A DNA stretch of 64,000 nucleotides from Leifsonia soli. Its GTDB lineage: Bacteria > Actinomycetota > Actinomycetes > Actinomycetales > Microbacteriaceae. The stretch covers positions 62,001 through 126,000 of the forward strand of contig NZ_JACCBJ010000001.1 of assembly GCF_013408745.1 (NCBI RefSeq). The letters run 5' to 3'. Both the position numbers and the translations under genes were made by a program. The first letter of the stretch is position 1. Every line of letters starts with the position of its first letter. Positions 1-8,070 of this stretch are shown here, piece after piece. Under the pieces are notes generated by a model. It saw only the letters and a list, made by a program, of their open reading frames with translations, did not search any database and was not told the origin of the DNA.

Positions 1-1458
1 GCGTCCGGTTTCTCGGGCGTCGCCGCGGGCGTCCTCTCGGCGATCCGGAAGCACCCGAAGACGTGGATGGCCGCAGCGGCCGCCGTCGTCTTCCTGCTGC
101 TCGGAACCGGCAGCGTCGCTCTCGGTGCCACGATCGGCTCGCCGGCCGCAGCGGCCGGGCGGACTTCCACGGCGACCCCGACGCCGACGCGCACCTCCAC
201 GCCGACCCCGACGCCGACCGTCGACCCCGAGCGTCCCGTTCCCGCGAACCAGGCGGCGGCGACACGCATCCGCACCTGCTCGGTCGCCGGGCTCGCGGGC
301 GACCGCCGGCTCGGCAACCTCGAGGCGCAGGTCGTCAACGCGAAGACGGGCCAGGCGTTGTTCGACCGCAACGGGACGAAGGCCGGACCGACGGCATCCG
401 TGCTCAAGACGCTCACCTCGGCGGCCGCCCTGGCCACCCTCGGACCGGACTATCGGGTCTCCACCACCGTCGTGGCCGGCAGCACGCCAGGACAGGTCGT
501 CATCGTCGGCGGCGGGGATGTGACGCTCTCGCGGCTTCCCGACGGCCAGGCGTCCTTCTACACCGGCGCGCCCAAGATCCAGGACCTCGCAAACCAGGTC
601 AAGCAGGCGATGGGCGGCCAGCAGATCACCTCGATCGTCGTCGACGCCTCGCTCTTCGGCGCGCCGTTCTGGCAGCCGAGCTGGGACGAGCGCGAGGAGC
701 GCGTCGTCGAGGGGTCGACTCCGTACATGACCGCCCTCATGGTCGACGGCGACCGCGACGACCCGACCGCGGTCGAGTCGCCGCGCAGCACCGATCCGGT
801 GGGCCGGGCGGTGCAGTACTTCCAGCAGTACCTGGGCACCAACGTCGGCGTCAGTCAGGGCGTCGCAACCGCCGGCGCCCGCCAGCTGGGCGTCGTCCAG
901 TCGCAGCCGGTCACCACGCTGATCGACCAGGCGATGCGCGTCTCCGACAACACGATCATGGAGGAGCTCGCCCGGCTCGTGGCCATCAAGAACGGCGCGG
1001 GCAACACCTTCGACGCCCTCAACGCCGGTGTGCTCGCCGGGCTCAAGGGCTACGGGATCGACACCGCGGGCATCCACATCGCCGACGGCTCCGGACTCAG
1101 TGGAGACAACGCGGTTCCCCCGTCGTACCTGACGCAGCTGTTCATCAAGGTCCTGAACCGTCAGAACGGACTCGGCGTCGTCTACGACAGCCTGCCGGTG
1201 GCCGGTAAGTCGGGAACGCTCGGGCCGGGTTACAACCGGTTCACCGGCGCCAACTCGGCTGCCCGCGGCGCCGTCCTGGCGAAGACCGGCTGGATCGACA
1301 ACGGGTACACGCTGTCCGGCATCATCAACGCGGCCGACGGCACGCCCTTGACGTTCGCCGTCTTCGCGCTCGGACCGGTCAGCGACAACGCGAAACAGGC
1401 GATCGACACGCTCGTCACCGGGTTCTACAAGTGCGGTGACAACCTCTCCAACGGCTGA
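1..1458 (+). CDS. dacB: D-alanyl-D-alanine carboxypeptidase/endopeptidase, PBP4 (DacB, peptidase S13) family, 5' partial
   Basis: Penicillin-binding protein 4-type serine peptidase that trims peptidoglycan stem peptides outside the membrane. The reading frame is open to the left edge. An ATG lies at 67, but residues encoded before it (a basic stretch ending KHPKTW) directly precede a hydrophobic segment, so the true start is probably upstream and this is a signal-anchor protein. A Pro/Thr-rich linker follows the membrane segment. Numbering from the ATG at 67, the active-site motifs are S111-V-L-K114 (SxxK), S293-D-N (SxN) and K381-S-G (KTG-like), in the right order and spacing for family S13. 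The sequence stays in frame and ends shortly after a conserved GP-x-S tail. No promoter is visible because the start is off the window. Family assignment is firm; whether it acts as carboxypeptidase or endopeptidase in the cell is not decidable here. Confidence 0.85.
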   Translation, partial: ASGFSGVAAGVLSAIRKHPKTWMAAAAAVVFLLLGTGSVALGATIGSPAAAAGRTSTATPTPTRTSTPTPTPTVDPERPVPANQAAATRIRTCSVAGLAGDRRLGNLEAQVVNAKTGQALFDRNGTKAGPTASVLKTLTSAAALATLGPDYRVSTTVVAGSTPGQVVIVGGGDVTLSRLPDGQASFYTGAPKIQDLANQVKQAMGGQQITSIVVDASLFGAPFWQPSWDEREERVVEGSTPYMTALMVDGDRDDPTAVESPRSTDPVGRAVQYFQQYLGTNVGVSQGVATAGARQLGVVQSQPVTTLIDQAMRVSDNTIMEELARLVAIKNGAGNTFDALNAGVLAGLKGYGIDTAGIHIADGSGLSGDNAVPPSYLTQLFIKVLNRQNGLGVVYDSLPVAGKSGTLGPGYNRFTGANSAARGAVLAKTGWIDNGYTLSGIINAADGTPLTFAVFALGPVSDNAKQAIDTLVTGFYKCGDNLSNG

Positions 1459-1497
1459 GCCGGCCGGCGCAGCGACCACGACCACCGGGAGGACGGG

Positions 1498-2073
1498 ATG
1501 GGCAAGGCGCTCTTCATCGTCGACGTGCAGAACGACTTCACCGAGGGCGGGGCGCTCGGCGTCGCGGGAGGGGCGGCGGTCGCGGAAGGCGTCACGGCGT
1601 TCCTCCGCGAGCACGCCGACGACTACGCGGTGATCGTCGCCAGCCGCGACTGGCACGACGCCGACAACGACAACGGCGGCCACTTCGCGACGGACGACGA
1701 GCCGGACTTCGTGGAGAGCTGGCCGCCGCACTGCGTCGCGGGCACGCCCGGGGCCGACTACCACGCGGCGTTCGACACGTCGCGGGTCACGTTCCACGTC
1801 CTCAAAGGGCAGGGCGTCCCGGCGTACTCGCTGTTCGAGGGCAGGACGGAATCGGGCGCGACGGTGCACGAGATCCTGGACGAGCGGGGCATCCACACCA
1901 TCGACGTGGCGGGGATCGCGACCGACTACTGCGTCCGGGCGTCCGCCCTCGACGCGCTGGCGCACGGTCAGCACGTCCGCGTGCTGACGTCCCTGGTGGC
2001 CGGAGTCGCTGAGGCGAGCTCGCAGGCGGCGCTCGCCGAACTCGCGCACGCCGGTGCCGAACTGGTGGACTGA
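1498..2073 (+). CDS. pncA: Nicotinamidase (isochorismatase-fold amidohydrolase)
   Basis: Hydrolyses nicotinamide to nicotinic acid for NAD salvage in the cytoplasm. The 191-residue protein has the usual length and the catalytic triad D9 (in VDVQNDF), K103 and C145 (in GIATDYCVRA). Likely metal ligands are D51, H53 and a following His near 62. The ATG at 1498 is preceded by a purine-rich GGGAGGACGGG stretch acting as Shine-Dalgarno. It lies 39 nt after the D,D-peptidase and probably shares its transcript. Isochorismatase-like hydrolases with other amide substrates have the same fold, but the TDYCV motif and the spacing of the triad fit PncA well. Confidence 0.88.
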   Translation: MGKALFIVDVQNDFTEGGALGVAGGAAVAEGVTAFLREHADDYAVIVASRDWHDADNDNGGHFATDDEPDFVESWPPHCVAGTPGADYHAAFDTSRVTFHVLKGQGVPAYSLFEGRTESGATVHEILDERGIHTIDVAGIATDYCVRASALDALAHGQHVRVLTSLVAGVAEASSQAALAELAHAGAELVD

Positions 2074-2091
2074 CCGGACGACGCCTGCCCG

Positions 2092-2120
2092 TGGACGCCC
2101 GGCGGCATCCACGGTACTGT
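2092..2120 (+). promoter_or_regulatory. Promoter of the MMPL transporter gene
   Basis: TGGACG at 2092-2097 (-35-like), a 17-bp spacer, and TACTGT at 2115-2120 (-10). The same -10 hexamer and spacing occur before the ArsR operon at 23571. The predicted transcription start falls inside the palindrome at 2122-2142. Confidence 0.5.
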
Positions 2121-2121
2121 A

Positions 2122-2142
2122 ATTGCTAGCTCATCTAGTAAT
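2122..2142. promoter_or_regulatory. Palindromic operator overlapping the MMPL transcription start
   Basis: ATTGCTAG, 5-nt spacer, CTAGTAAT: 7 of 8 bases of the arms are complementary. Size, AT-richness and position directly after the -10 resemble MarR- or TetR-type operators. No regulator gene is adjacent, so the binding protein would be encoded elsewhere. Confidence 0.5.
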
Positions 2143-2153
2143 CAGGAGGCGTA

Positions 2154-4355
2154 GTGTCGAAGGAAGCTCCCGACCGGACGGCCGCTCCCCGCGTTCCCGC
2201 CCGCTGGCTGCGGATCGTCGTGCCGACGGTCCTGGTGTTGATCTGGCTGGTGCTCGCCGGAATCGGCGGCCCCACCTTCGGCAAGCTCTCCGGGGTCTCC
2301 AGCAACGACCAGGCCGCATTCCTCCCGGCCAGCGCCGAATCGACCGAGGTGCAGGACTGGCAGAAGCGGTTCACCGACTCCGGGTCCATCCCGGCGATCG
2401 TCGTCGTGGAAGCCGATGAGAGCATCCCGAAGAGCGAGCTGGGCACGACCTACGCCGACCTCGGTGCGAAGCTCGGAGCGGTCGACGGCGTCGAGGCGCC
2501 GCCCGAGGGGCAGACCACCAGCGTCGCGGGGCCCATCCCGTCGGAGGACGGGCGCGCGGTCGAGTACATCGTGCCGATCTCCGACTCGGACGAGCTCAAG
2601 ACCGTCGTCGCGGATCTCCGCGCTGCGGCCGACGACGCCGTGCCCGACGGCGCCCGGGTGTGGGTGACGGGCCCGGCCGGGCTCACCGCGGACCTGGTCA
2701 ACGCGTTCGGAGGCATCGACGGCATCCTGCTGCTCGTCGCCGTCGCGGCCGTGTTCCTGATCCTGCTGCTGGTCTACCGTGCCCTGCTGCTGCCGTTCCT
2801 GGTGCTGCTGACCTCGGTGTTCGCCCTGTGCGCGGCGATCCTCATCGTCTACCTCTTCGCGCTCTGGGGATGGATCAAGCTCTCCGGGCAGAGTCAGGGG
2901 ATCCTGTCGATCCTGGTGATCGGTGCCGCGACCGACTACTCGCTGCTGCTCGTCTCGCGCTACCGGGAGGCGCTCGAGGTCGAGGAGTCGCGCTGGGTGG
3001 CGATCCTGCGGGCCTGGAAGGCCTCGTTCGAGCCGATCGTCGCCTCCGGCGCCACCGTCATCCTGGCCCTGCTGTGCCTGCTGTTCTCGGACCTGAACTC
3101 GAACAAGAGCCTGGGCCCGATCGCCGCGATCGGCATCGTGTTCTCGCTGTTCTCGGCGCTGACCCTGCTTCCCGCTCTCCTCGCCGTGTTCGGCCGGTCG
3201 GCATTCTGGCCGTTCCGTCCGGTCGTCGGGGCTCACGCGCACAAGCATGCCGACGGCGTGACCCTCACCGGGCTCGAGGGGGTGCGGGGCGTCTGGCGAC
3301 GCGTCGGGGGTCTGATCGCCCGCCGGCCCCGGGTCACCTGGATCGTGTCGTTCGTCCTGCTCGTCGCGTGCGCTCTGGGGCTGACCCAGCTCAAGGCGAA
3401 CGGCGTGCAGCAGACCGACGTGATCCTGTCGCAGTCCGACGCCGTCGACGGGCAGGCGGTGGTCGCAAAGCACTTCGACGCGGGCTCGGGATCGCCGGTG
3501 CTCATCGTCGCACCCGAGAGCCAGGGGGAGGCGGTGCTCACGGCGACCGAGAAGACGGACGGCATCGCTTCCGCCGCCTTCTTCACCGGCGGCGGACGCC
3601 CCCAGCCCGGTGCGACCCCGGAGCCGGTGGTCAAGGACGGCCATGTGCTGATCCAGGCGACCCTCGCCTCCGAGCCTGACTCGGCCGAGGCGGAGAAGGT
3701 GGTGAAGGGGCTCCGCGAATCGCTCTCCACCGACGGCTCCGTGCTGGTCGGCGGCGTGACCGCCATCGCGCTCGACACGAACGAGACCGCGCAGAGCGAC
3801 CTGATCAAGATCATCCCGATCGTGCTTGCCGTGATCCTCCTCATCCTGATGCTGCTGCTCCGGTCGATCGTCGCGCCGGTGATCCTGATCGGCAGCGTCG
3901 TGCTGTCGTACGCGGCGGCGCTCGGCGTCTCGGCCCTCGTCTTCAACCACATCTTCGGGTTCCCCGGGGCGGATGCGGCGGTGCCGTTGTTCGGGTTCGT
4001 CTTCCTCGTCGCGCTCGGCGTCGACTACAACATCTTCCTGATGACCCGCGTGCGGGAGGAATCGCTGCGCATCGGCACCCGGCCCGGCATCCTGCGCGGT
4101 CTGGGACTGACCGGAAGCGTGATCACCTCGGCCGGGATCGTGCTGGCGGCGACCTTCGCGGCGCTCGCCGTCATCCCGATCCTGTTCCTGGTGCAGATCG
4201 CCTTCATCGTCGCGTTCGGGGTGCTCCTCGACACCGTCGTCGTGCGGTCGCTTCTGGTGCCGGCGGTGTCGTACGACATCGGCCGCACCATCTGGTGGCC
4301 GTCGAAGCTGGCGCGTAGCAAGATGCATAGCGAAAAGGCCGAAGTCTCGTCCTGA
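2154..4355 (+). CDS. MMPL/RND-family transporter
   Basis: Large inner-membrane transporter of the MMPL branch of the RND superfamily; family members export lipids, drugs or siderophore-like compounds using the proton gradient. The 733 residues form two pseudo-repeats: an N-terminal helix, an extracytoplasmic loop, then a six-helix bundle, and the same again. Each half carries the signature with the proton-relay Asp-Tyr pair: GAATDYSLLLVSRYRE in the first and GVDYNIFLMTRVREES in the second. Translation starts at GTG 2154, 4 nt after AGGAGG (2144-2149). It is a single-gene transcription unit with its own promoter and palindrome, which suggests inducible expression, for example as drug or stress efflux. 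The substrate cannot be read from the sequence. Confidence 0.85.
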   Translation: MSKEAPDRTAAPRVPARWLRIVVPTVLVLIWLVLAGIGGPTFGKLSGVSSNDQAAFLPASAESTEVQDWQKRFTDSGSIPAIVVVEADESIPKSELGTTYADLGAKLGAVDGVEAPPEGQTTSVAGPIPSEDGRAVEYIVPISDSDELKTVVADLRAAADDAVPDGARVWVTGPAGLTADLVNAFGGIDGILLLVAVAAVFLILLLVYRALLLPFLVLLTSVFALCAAILIVYLFALWGWIKLSGQSQGILSILVIGAATDYSLLLVSRYREALEVEESRWVAILRAWKASFEPIVASGATVILALLCLLFSDLNSNKSLGPIAAIGIVFSLFSALTLLPALLAVFGRSAFWPFRPVVGAHAHKHADGVTLTGLEGVRGVWRRVGGLIARRPRVTWIVSFVLLVACALGLTQLKANGVQQTDVILSQSDAVDGQAVVAKHFDAGSGSPVLIVAPESQGEAVLTATEKTDGIASAAFFTGGGRPQPGATPEPVVKDGHVLIQATLASEPDSAEAEKVVKGLRESLSTDGSVLVGGVTAIALDTNETAQSDLIKIIPIVLAVILLILMLLLRSIVAPVILIGSVVLSYAAALGVSALVFNHIFGFPGADAAVPLFGFVFLVALGVDYNIFLMTRVREESLRIGTRPGILRGLGLTGSVITSAGIVLAATFAALAVIPILFLVQIAFIVAFGVLLDTVVVRSLLVPAVSYDIGRTIWWPSKLARSKMHSEKAEVSS

Positions 4356-4359
4356 TCGG

Positions 4360-4382
4360 ACAGTCTGACCAGCTCAGACTGT
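4360..4382. repeat. Perfect 9-bp inverted repeat after the MMPL gene
   Basis: ACAGTCTGA, loop CCAGC, TCAGACTGT. It starts 4 nt past the MMPL stop and ends 40 nt before the E1 alpha start. It could be a terminator without a U-tract or an operator for the dehydrogenase operon. The modest GC content of the stem favours an operator. Confidence 0.4.
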
Positions 4383-4422
4383 GCGTGTTGCTCGATCATG
4401 AGCGGTGCGCGAAAGTGGCGTC

Positions 4423-5454
4423 ATGACCATGACCACCACCGAGCGCGCCGCCGCGGCGCGCCCCGACGACGCGGCGCTGCTCCGGCGGCTGTACCGGACG
4501 ATGGCGACCGTCCGGCGCCTCGACCTCGACGGGGTCGCGATGCAGCGCCAGGGCATCATCCCCGGCTACGCGCCGATGCGCGGTCAGGAGGCCGCCCAGG
4601 TCGGCAGTGCCGCCGCGCTCGACCTCACCCGCGACTTCGCCTTCCCGACCTACCGCGAGCTCGGCGTCGCCGTGGCCATGGGCGTCGACCCCGTCGCCTA
4701 CCTGGCCTCCCACCAGGGCGCCTGGCACGGCGGGCTCTGGGATGCGGCGGCCGCACGCCTCGCTCCGATCAACGCCGTCGTCGGCGGCGCCGTCACCCAC
4801 GCCGTCGGCTGGGCACTCGGCGCGAAGCTCGACCGCACCGGGGGAGTGGCCATCGCCTACTTCGGCGACGGCGCCAGCTCGCAGGGCGACATCCACGAGG
4901 CCATGAACACCGCGGGCGTCTCGCAGCTCCCCGTCGTGTTCTTCTGCCAGAACAACGGCTGGGCCATCTCCGTGCCGACCGAGCAGCAGGTCGCGGGCGG
5001 ATCCGTCGCGGCGCGCGGCGCCGGGTACGGCATGCCGGGCGTGCGCGTCGACGGCAACGACGTCCTCGCCGTCTACGACGCGACCGCCGAGGCTCTGGAG
5101 CGCGCGCGCACCGGCGGGGGTCCGACCGTCATCGAGGCGATGACGTACCGCATGGGCCCGCACTCCACCTCCGACGACCCAGGCCGCTACCGCACCCTCG
5201 ACGAGGAGCAGAGCTGGCTCGCCCGCGACCCGCTCGCCCTGTGCGAGCAGCAGCTCCGCCAGACCGGGACGGTCGGAGACGAGTTCTTCGCCGAGGTCGC
5301 CGACACGGCCGGCGCCCTGGCCGATCGCGTGCGCGACGACGTCGCCGCCCTGGGCGGACGCCCGGCGGAGGAGATGTTCGACTTCGTCTTCTCGGACCCG
5401 CCTGCGGCCCTGCTCGGGCAGCGGCGCGCGTGGGAGGAGTCACGCCTTGGCTGA
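4423..5454 (+). CDS. Thiamine-dependent 2-oxoacid dehydrogenase E1 subunit alpha (branched-chain/pyruvate type)
   Basis: Alpha chain of the heterotetrameric E1, which decarboxylates a 2-oxoacid on thiamine diphosphate and transfers the acyl group to a lipoyl domain. The ThDP motif is clear: GDG near residue 147, about 27 residues, then QNNGW near 176. The phosphorylation-loop region reads YRMGPHSTSDDP, as in branched-chain oxoacid dehydrogenases, and the N-terminal RQG-I-PGYAPMRGQEA segment fits the same group. Candidate starts are GTG 4405, ATG 4423 and ATG 4429; I prefer 4423 because the purine-rich GAAAGTGG lies just upstream. It is the first gene of an operon with E1 beta, a lipoyl protein and a hydrolase. 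Substrate preference (branched-chain, pyruvate or acetoin) is an inference. Confidence 0.85.
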   Translation: MTMTTTERAAAARPDDAALLRRLYRTMATVRRLDLDGVAMQRQGIIPGYAPMRGQEAAQVGSAAALDLTRDFAFPTYRELGVAVAMGVDPVAYLASHQGAWHGGLWDAAAARLAPINAVVGGAVTHAVGWALGAKLDRTGGVAIAYFGDGASSQGDIHEAMNTAGVSQLPVVFFCQNNGWAISVPTEQQVAGGSVAARGAGYGMPGVRVDGNDVLAVYDATAEALERARTGGGPTVIEAMTYRMGPHSTSDDPGRYRTLDEEQSWLARDPLALCEQQLRQTGTVGDEFFAEVADTAGALADRVRDDVAALGGRPAEEMFDFVFSDPPAALLGQRRAWEESRLG

Positions 5455-6439
5455 GCTCACCACCATGCAGCGGGCGCTCAACCGCGCCCTCGACGACGCG
5501 CTCGCCGCAGACGACCGCACCCTCGTGTTCGGCGAGGATGTCGGAACGCTCGGCGGCGTCTTCCGGGTGACGGACGGCCTGAAGGCCAAGTACGGCGCCG
5601 ACCGCGTCTTCGACACCACGCTCGCCGAGTCCGGGATCATGGGCATGGCGGTCGGGCTCGCCATGGCCGGATGGCGCCCGGTGCCGGAGATCCAGTTCGA
5701 CGGCTTCTCGTATCCCGCCGTCGATCAGATCGTCAACCAGGTGGCGCGCATGCACTACCGCAGCCGCGGCGCCTTCGGGATGCCGATCACGCTGCGCCTG
5801 CCCAGCTTCGGCGGCATCCGTGCACCGGAGCACCACGGCGAGAGCCTGGAGGCGCTGTTCGCGCACGTGCCCGGCCTGAAGGTGGCGGCGCCGTCGACGC
5901 CCGCCGAGGCGTACACGCTGCTGCGGCAGTCGATCGACGACCCGGACCCCGTCATCTTCCTCGAGCCGAAGTCGCGCTACTGGCACAAGGACACCGTCTC
6001 GCTCGACGAGCCGGAGGAGTGCCTCCCGGTCGGGACCTCGCGCGTGGTCCGCACCGGCACGCACGTCACCCTGGTCGCCTGGGGCGCCATGGTCGCGCGC
6101 TGCCTGCAGGCGGCCGAGCTCGGCGCGGAGGACGGCGTGGAGATCGAGGTCGTCGACCTGCGCTGGCTGAAGCCCATCGACGCCGACGGGCTCGCCGCCT
6201 CGGTCGCGCGGACGCGCCGAGCCGTCGTCGTGCACGAGGCGCCGCTGACCGCCGGCCTCGGCGCCGAGGTGAGCGCCCTCATCACCGAGCGCTGTTTCGA
6301 CGACCTGAAGGCGCCCGTCCAGCGCGTCACCGGATGGGACGTGCCGTACCCGTCGCCGGTGCTGGAGGATGAGTACCTGCCGTCCATCGACCGCATCCTG
6401 GACGCCGTCCAGAAGACCCTGGAGTACCGCCGTGGCTGA
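5447..6439 (+). CDS. Thiamine-dependent 2-oxoacid dehydrogenase E1 subunit beta
   Basis: Partner chain of the preceding alpha subunit. At 330 residues it has normal length, with the transketolase pyrimidine-binding domain first ([27 protein letters not shown]) and the C-terminal transketolase domain after it ([14 protein letters not shown]). The start is TTG at 5447: GGAGGAG at 5433-5439 lies 7 nt upstream and no in-frame ATG precedes the conserved AELTTMQ. The start overlaps the alpha-chain stop by 8 nt, indicating translational coupling and 1:1 production. The next gene also overlaps its stop. Confidence 0.88.
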   Translation: MAELTTMQRALNRALDDALAADDRTLVFGEDVGTLGGVFRVTDGLKAKYGADRVFDTTLAESGIMGMAVGLAMAGWRPVPEIQFDGFSYPAVDQIVNQVARMHYRSRGAFGMPITLRLPSFGGIRAPEHHGESLEALFAHVPGLKVAAPSTPAEAYTLLRQSIDDPDPVIFLEPKSRYWHKDTVSLDEPEECLPVGTSRVVRTGTHVTLVAWGAMVARCLQAAELGAEDGVEIEVVDLRWLKPIDADGLAASVARTRRAVVVHEAPLTAGLGAEVSALITERCFDDLKAPVQRVTGWDVPYPSPVLEDEYLPSIDRILDAVQKTLEYRRG

Positions 6440-6755
6440 ACGAACCTTCGACCTCCCCGATCTGGGCGAGGGCCTGCAGGAGGCGACTGTGCTGGAGTGG
6501 CTGGTCGCCGAGGGCGACCACGTCGAGCGCAATGCGCCGCTCGTCGAGGTCGAGACGACGAAGTCGGCCGTCGAGCTGCCGTCCCCGCAGTCCGGCGTCG
6601 TCGCGCGCTTCCACGTCGCCGAGGGCGAGGCTCTCGAGGTGGGCGCCCCGCTCGTGACCTTCACCGTCGAGGACGACCAGGCGGGCATCGTCGGAACCGT
6701 CCCGACGGAGGAGGCGCCGCGCCGCCGTGTTCGACTGTCGCTGCCGGAGGACTGA
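6432..6755 (+). CDS. Stand-alone lipoyl-domain protein (E2 lipoyl domain without catalytic core)
   Basis: A 107-residue protein equal to the N-terminal lipoyl domain of an E2 acyltransferase: [13 protein letters not shown] at the start and the hairpin [12 protein letters not shown] with the acceptor lysine K44. After about residue 80 there is only a short tail (ending RVRLSLPED); the peripheral-subunit-binding domain and the CoA-dependent acyltransferase core of a normal E2 (about 400-550 residues) are absent. The start is GTG 6432, overlapping the E1 beta stop; in-frame ATGs further upstream lie inside E1 beta and would add junk sequence. Six nt later begins an alpha/beta hydrolase. Some acetoin dehydrogenase E2 proteins (AcoC of Pseudomonas) are a lipoyl domain fused to an alpha/beta hydrolase, so these two genes look like the split form. 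There is no sign of a frameshifted E2 remnant. Confidence 0.8.
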   Translation: MAERTFDLPDLGEGLQEATVLEWLVAEGDHVERNAPLVEVETTKSAVELPSPQSGVVARFHVAEGEALEVGAPLVTFTVEDDQAGIVGTVPTEEAPRRRVRLSLPED

Positions 6756-6761
6756 GCCGGG

Positions 6762-7490
6762 ATGCGCATCCACGTCGAGAGGCACCCCGGCGACGACCCC
6801 GTCCTGCTGGTGCACGGCTTCGCCTCTACCGGCTCGCTCACCTGGGAGGCGACGGGCTGGGTCCGCGCGCTCGCCGAGGCGGGCCGTGGCGCGATCGTCC
6901 CGGACCTCCGCGGCCACGGCGCCAGCGAGGCGCCGCACGACGCCGACGCGTACTCGCCCGACCTCCTCGCCGGCGACCTGCTGGCCGTTCTCGACGAGCA
7001 GGATGTGGACCGCGTGGATGTGATGGGCTATTCGATGGGCAGCTGGGTGTCCCTGGCGCTCACCGCCCTCGCCCCCGACCGCGTGCGGCGGCTCGTGATC
7101 GGCGGAGTCGGCACGGTCGAGCAGTTCGGCCACTGGGGTGTCTCGGCGGTGCAGGCCGCCCTCCACGACGACGCCTCAGCGCTCGACCCGGCCAGCCCGC
7201 TTGCGCCGCTCCTCGCATCCCTCCGCCAGGCGCCGGGCATCGACCGCGAGGCGCTCGCCGCCTGCGCCGCCGGCATGGCCGCGCATCCGCTCCCGCTGGC
7301 GAGCTCCGTCCCGACCATGCTCGTCGTGGGCGACGCGGACCCGGTCACCGAGGGCGCCGACGAAGCGGCCCGGCTGCTGGGGGCCGAGCTGGTCGTGCTC
7401 CCGCGGCGCAACCACGTCACCACCCTGAGCGCCCGCGCCTTCAAACAGGCTGCCCTTCCGTTCCTGGGAGCTTCGGTCAGCGTGCCGTAG
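6762..7490 (+). CDS. Alpha/beta-fold hydrolase, probable split AcoC-like partner of the lipoyl protein
   Basis: A 242-residue alpha/beta hydrolase. The oxyanion-loop motif LLVHGFASTG lies near residue 15, the nucleophile elbow GYSMGS has S91, the acid is D191 or D193 (VVGDADP), and the base is H218 (RRNHVTT), so a complete Ser-Asp-His triad is present. The gene follows the lipoyl protein by 6 nt and is the last of the E1-lipoyl set. In AcoC-type E2 proteins the same two domains occur in one chain. The role of the hydrolase (acyl transfer to CoA, thioester hydrolysis, or something unrelated) is unknown from sequence. An unrelated esterase inserted in the operon is the main alternative. Confidence 0.75.
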   Translation: MRIHVERHPGDDPVLLVHGFASTGSLTWEATGWVRALAEAGRGAIVPDLRGHGASEAPHDADAYSPDLLAGDLLAVLDEQDVDRVDVMGYSMGSWVSLALTALAPDRVRRLVIGGVGTVEQFGHWGVSAVQAALHDDASALDPASPLAPLLASLRQAPGIDREALAACAAGMAAHPLPLASSVPTMLVVGDADPVTEGADEAARLLGAELVVLPRRNHVTTLSARAFKQAALPFLGASVSVP

Positions 7491-7493
7491 GCG

Positions 7494-7513
7494 CGTACCC
7501 TGCGTCGTACGAT
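7494..7513. promoter_or_regulatory. Inverted repeat and -10 before the Lrp regulator gene
   Basis: CGTAC, 8-nt spacer, GTACG at 7494-7511, overlapping a -10-like TACGAT at 7508-7513. The geometry suits autoregulation by the Lrp/AsnC protein encoded 23 nt downstream. No convincing -35 is visible. Confidence 0.35.
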
Positions 7514-7536
7514 GTGCGAGGACCGAAGGAGGCCGC

Positions 7537-8070
7537 ATGATCGACAAGCTCGACGCCGATCTGATCGCGCTGCTGACCGAGGAGCCGCGCCTCGGGGTGT
7601 TCGAGGCGTCCCGGCGTCTCGGGGTGGCGCGCGGGACGGTGCAGGCCCGCCTGGACCGCCTGCAGCGGTCGGGGGTCGTCCGCGACTTCGCTCCGACGAT
7701 CGACACCGACCGGCTCGGGTACCCGGTGACCGCTTTCGTGACCGCGGAGATCGCCCAGGGCGACCGGGATGTCACCGTCGTCGAGCATCTGCGGGCCATC
7801 CCCGAAGTGCTCGAGGTGCACACCATCACGGGCGCGGGCGATCTGATGATCCGTGCGGTGGCGCGGTCGAACACCGACCTGCAGCGGGTGATCGACCGCA
7901 TCGTCAGTGATCCGGGCATCATGCGGACGTCGACGGTCATCGCGCTCGCCACCAAGATCGACCACCGCGCGGTGCCGCTGGTGCAGGCCGCGGTCGCCGC
8001 CGAGAACGCGGACGACGACACCGACGAGAACGCGGACGACGACGCGAAGAACGAGGAGGAACGCGGCTGA
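7537..8070 (+). CDS. Lrp/AsnC-family transcriptional regulator with acidic repeat tail
   Basis: One-domain HTH plus RAM ligand-binding domain, typical of feast/famine regulators that sense amino acids or oxoacids. The helix-turn-helix covers about residues 1-50 (LDADLIALLTEEPRLGVFEASRRLGV), and the ligand domain follows (VLEVHTITGAGDLMIRAVARS). At 177 residues it exceeds the usual 150 because of a tail in which ENADDD occurs twice, encoded by an exact 18-bp repeat (8002-8019 and 8026-8043). Start ATG 7537 has AAGGAGG about 5 nt upstream. It sits between the dehydrogenase genes and the acyl-CoA genes. Lrp-type BkdR controls the branched-chain oxoacid dehydrogenase in Pseudomonas, so control of this block is a reasonable inference. 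Confidence 0.82.
   Translation: MIDKLDADLIALLTEEPRLGVFEASRRLGVARGTVQARLDRLQRSGVVRDFAPTIDTDRLGYPVTAFVTAEIAQGDRDVTVVEHLRAIPEVLEVHTITGAGDLMIRAVARSNTDLQRVIDRIVSDPGIMRTSTVIALATKIDHRAVPLVQAAVAAENADDDTDENADDDAKNEEERG

Noticed and set aside
2142..4328. Minus-strand frame of 728 codons opposite the MMPL gene
   Set aside because: It mirrors the transporter's third-codon GC bias, has Arg/Asp/Gln-rich low-complexity sequence and no ribosome site; the plus strand carries clear MMPL motifs.
6369..6431. Upstream ATG for the lipoyl-domain protein
   Set aside because: It lies inside E1 beta in another frame; the GTG at 6432 starts exactly at the conserved lipoyl domain and overlaps the E1 beta stop.
6432..6761. 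Frameshifted remnant of a full E2
   Set aside because: The stop at 6755 is followed after 6 nt by an intact hydrolase frame; I see no acyltransferase motif in any frame nearby, so no broken E2 is present.
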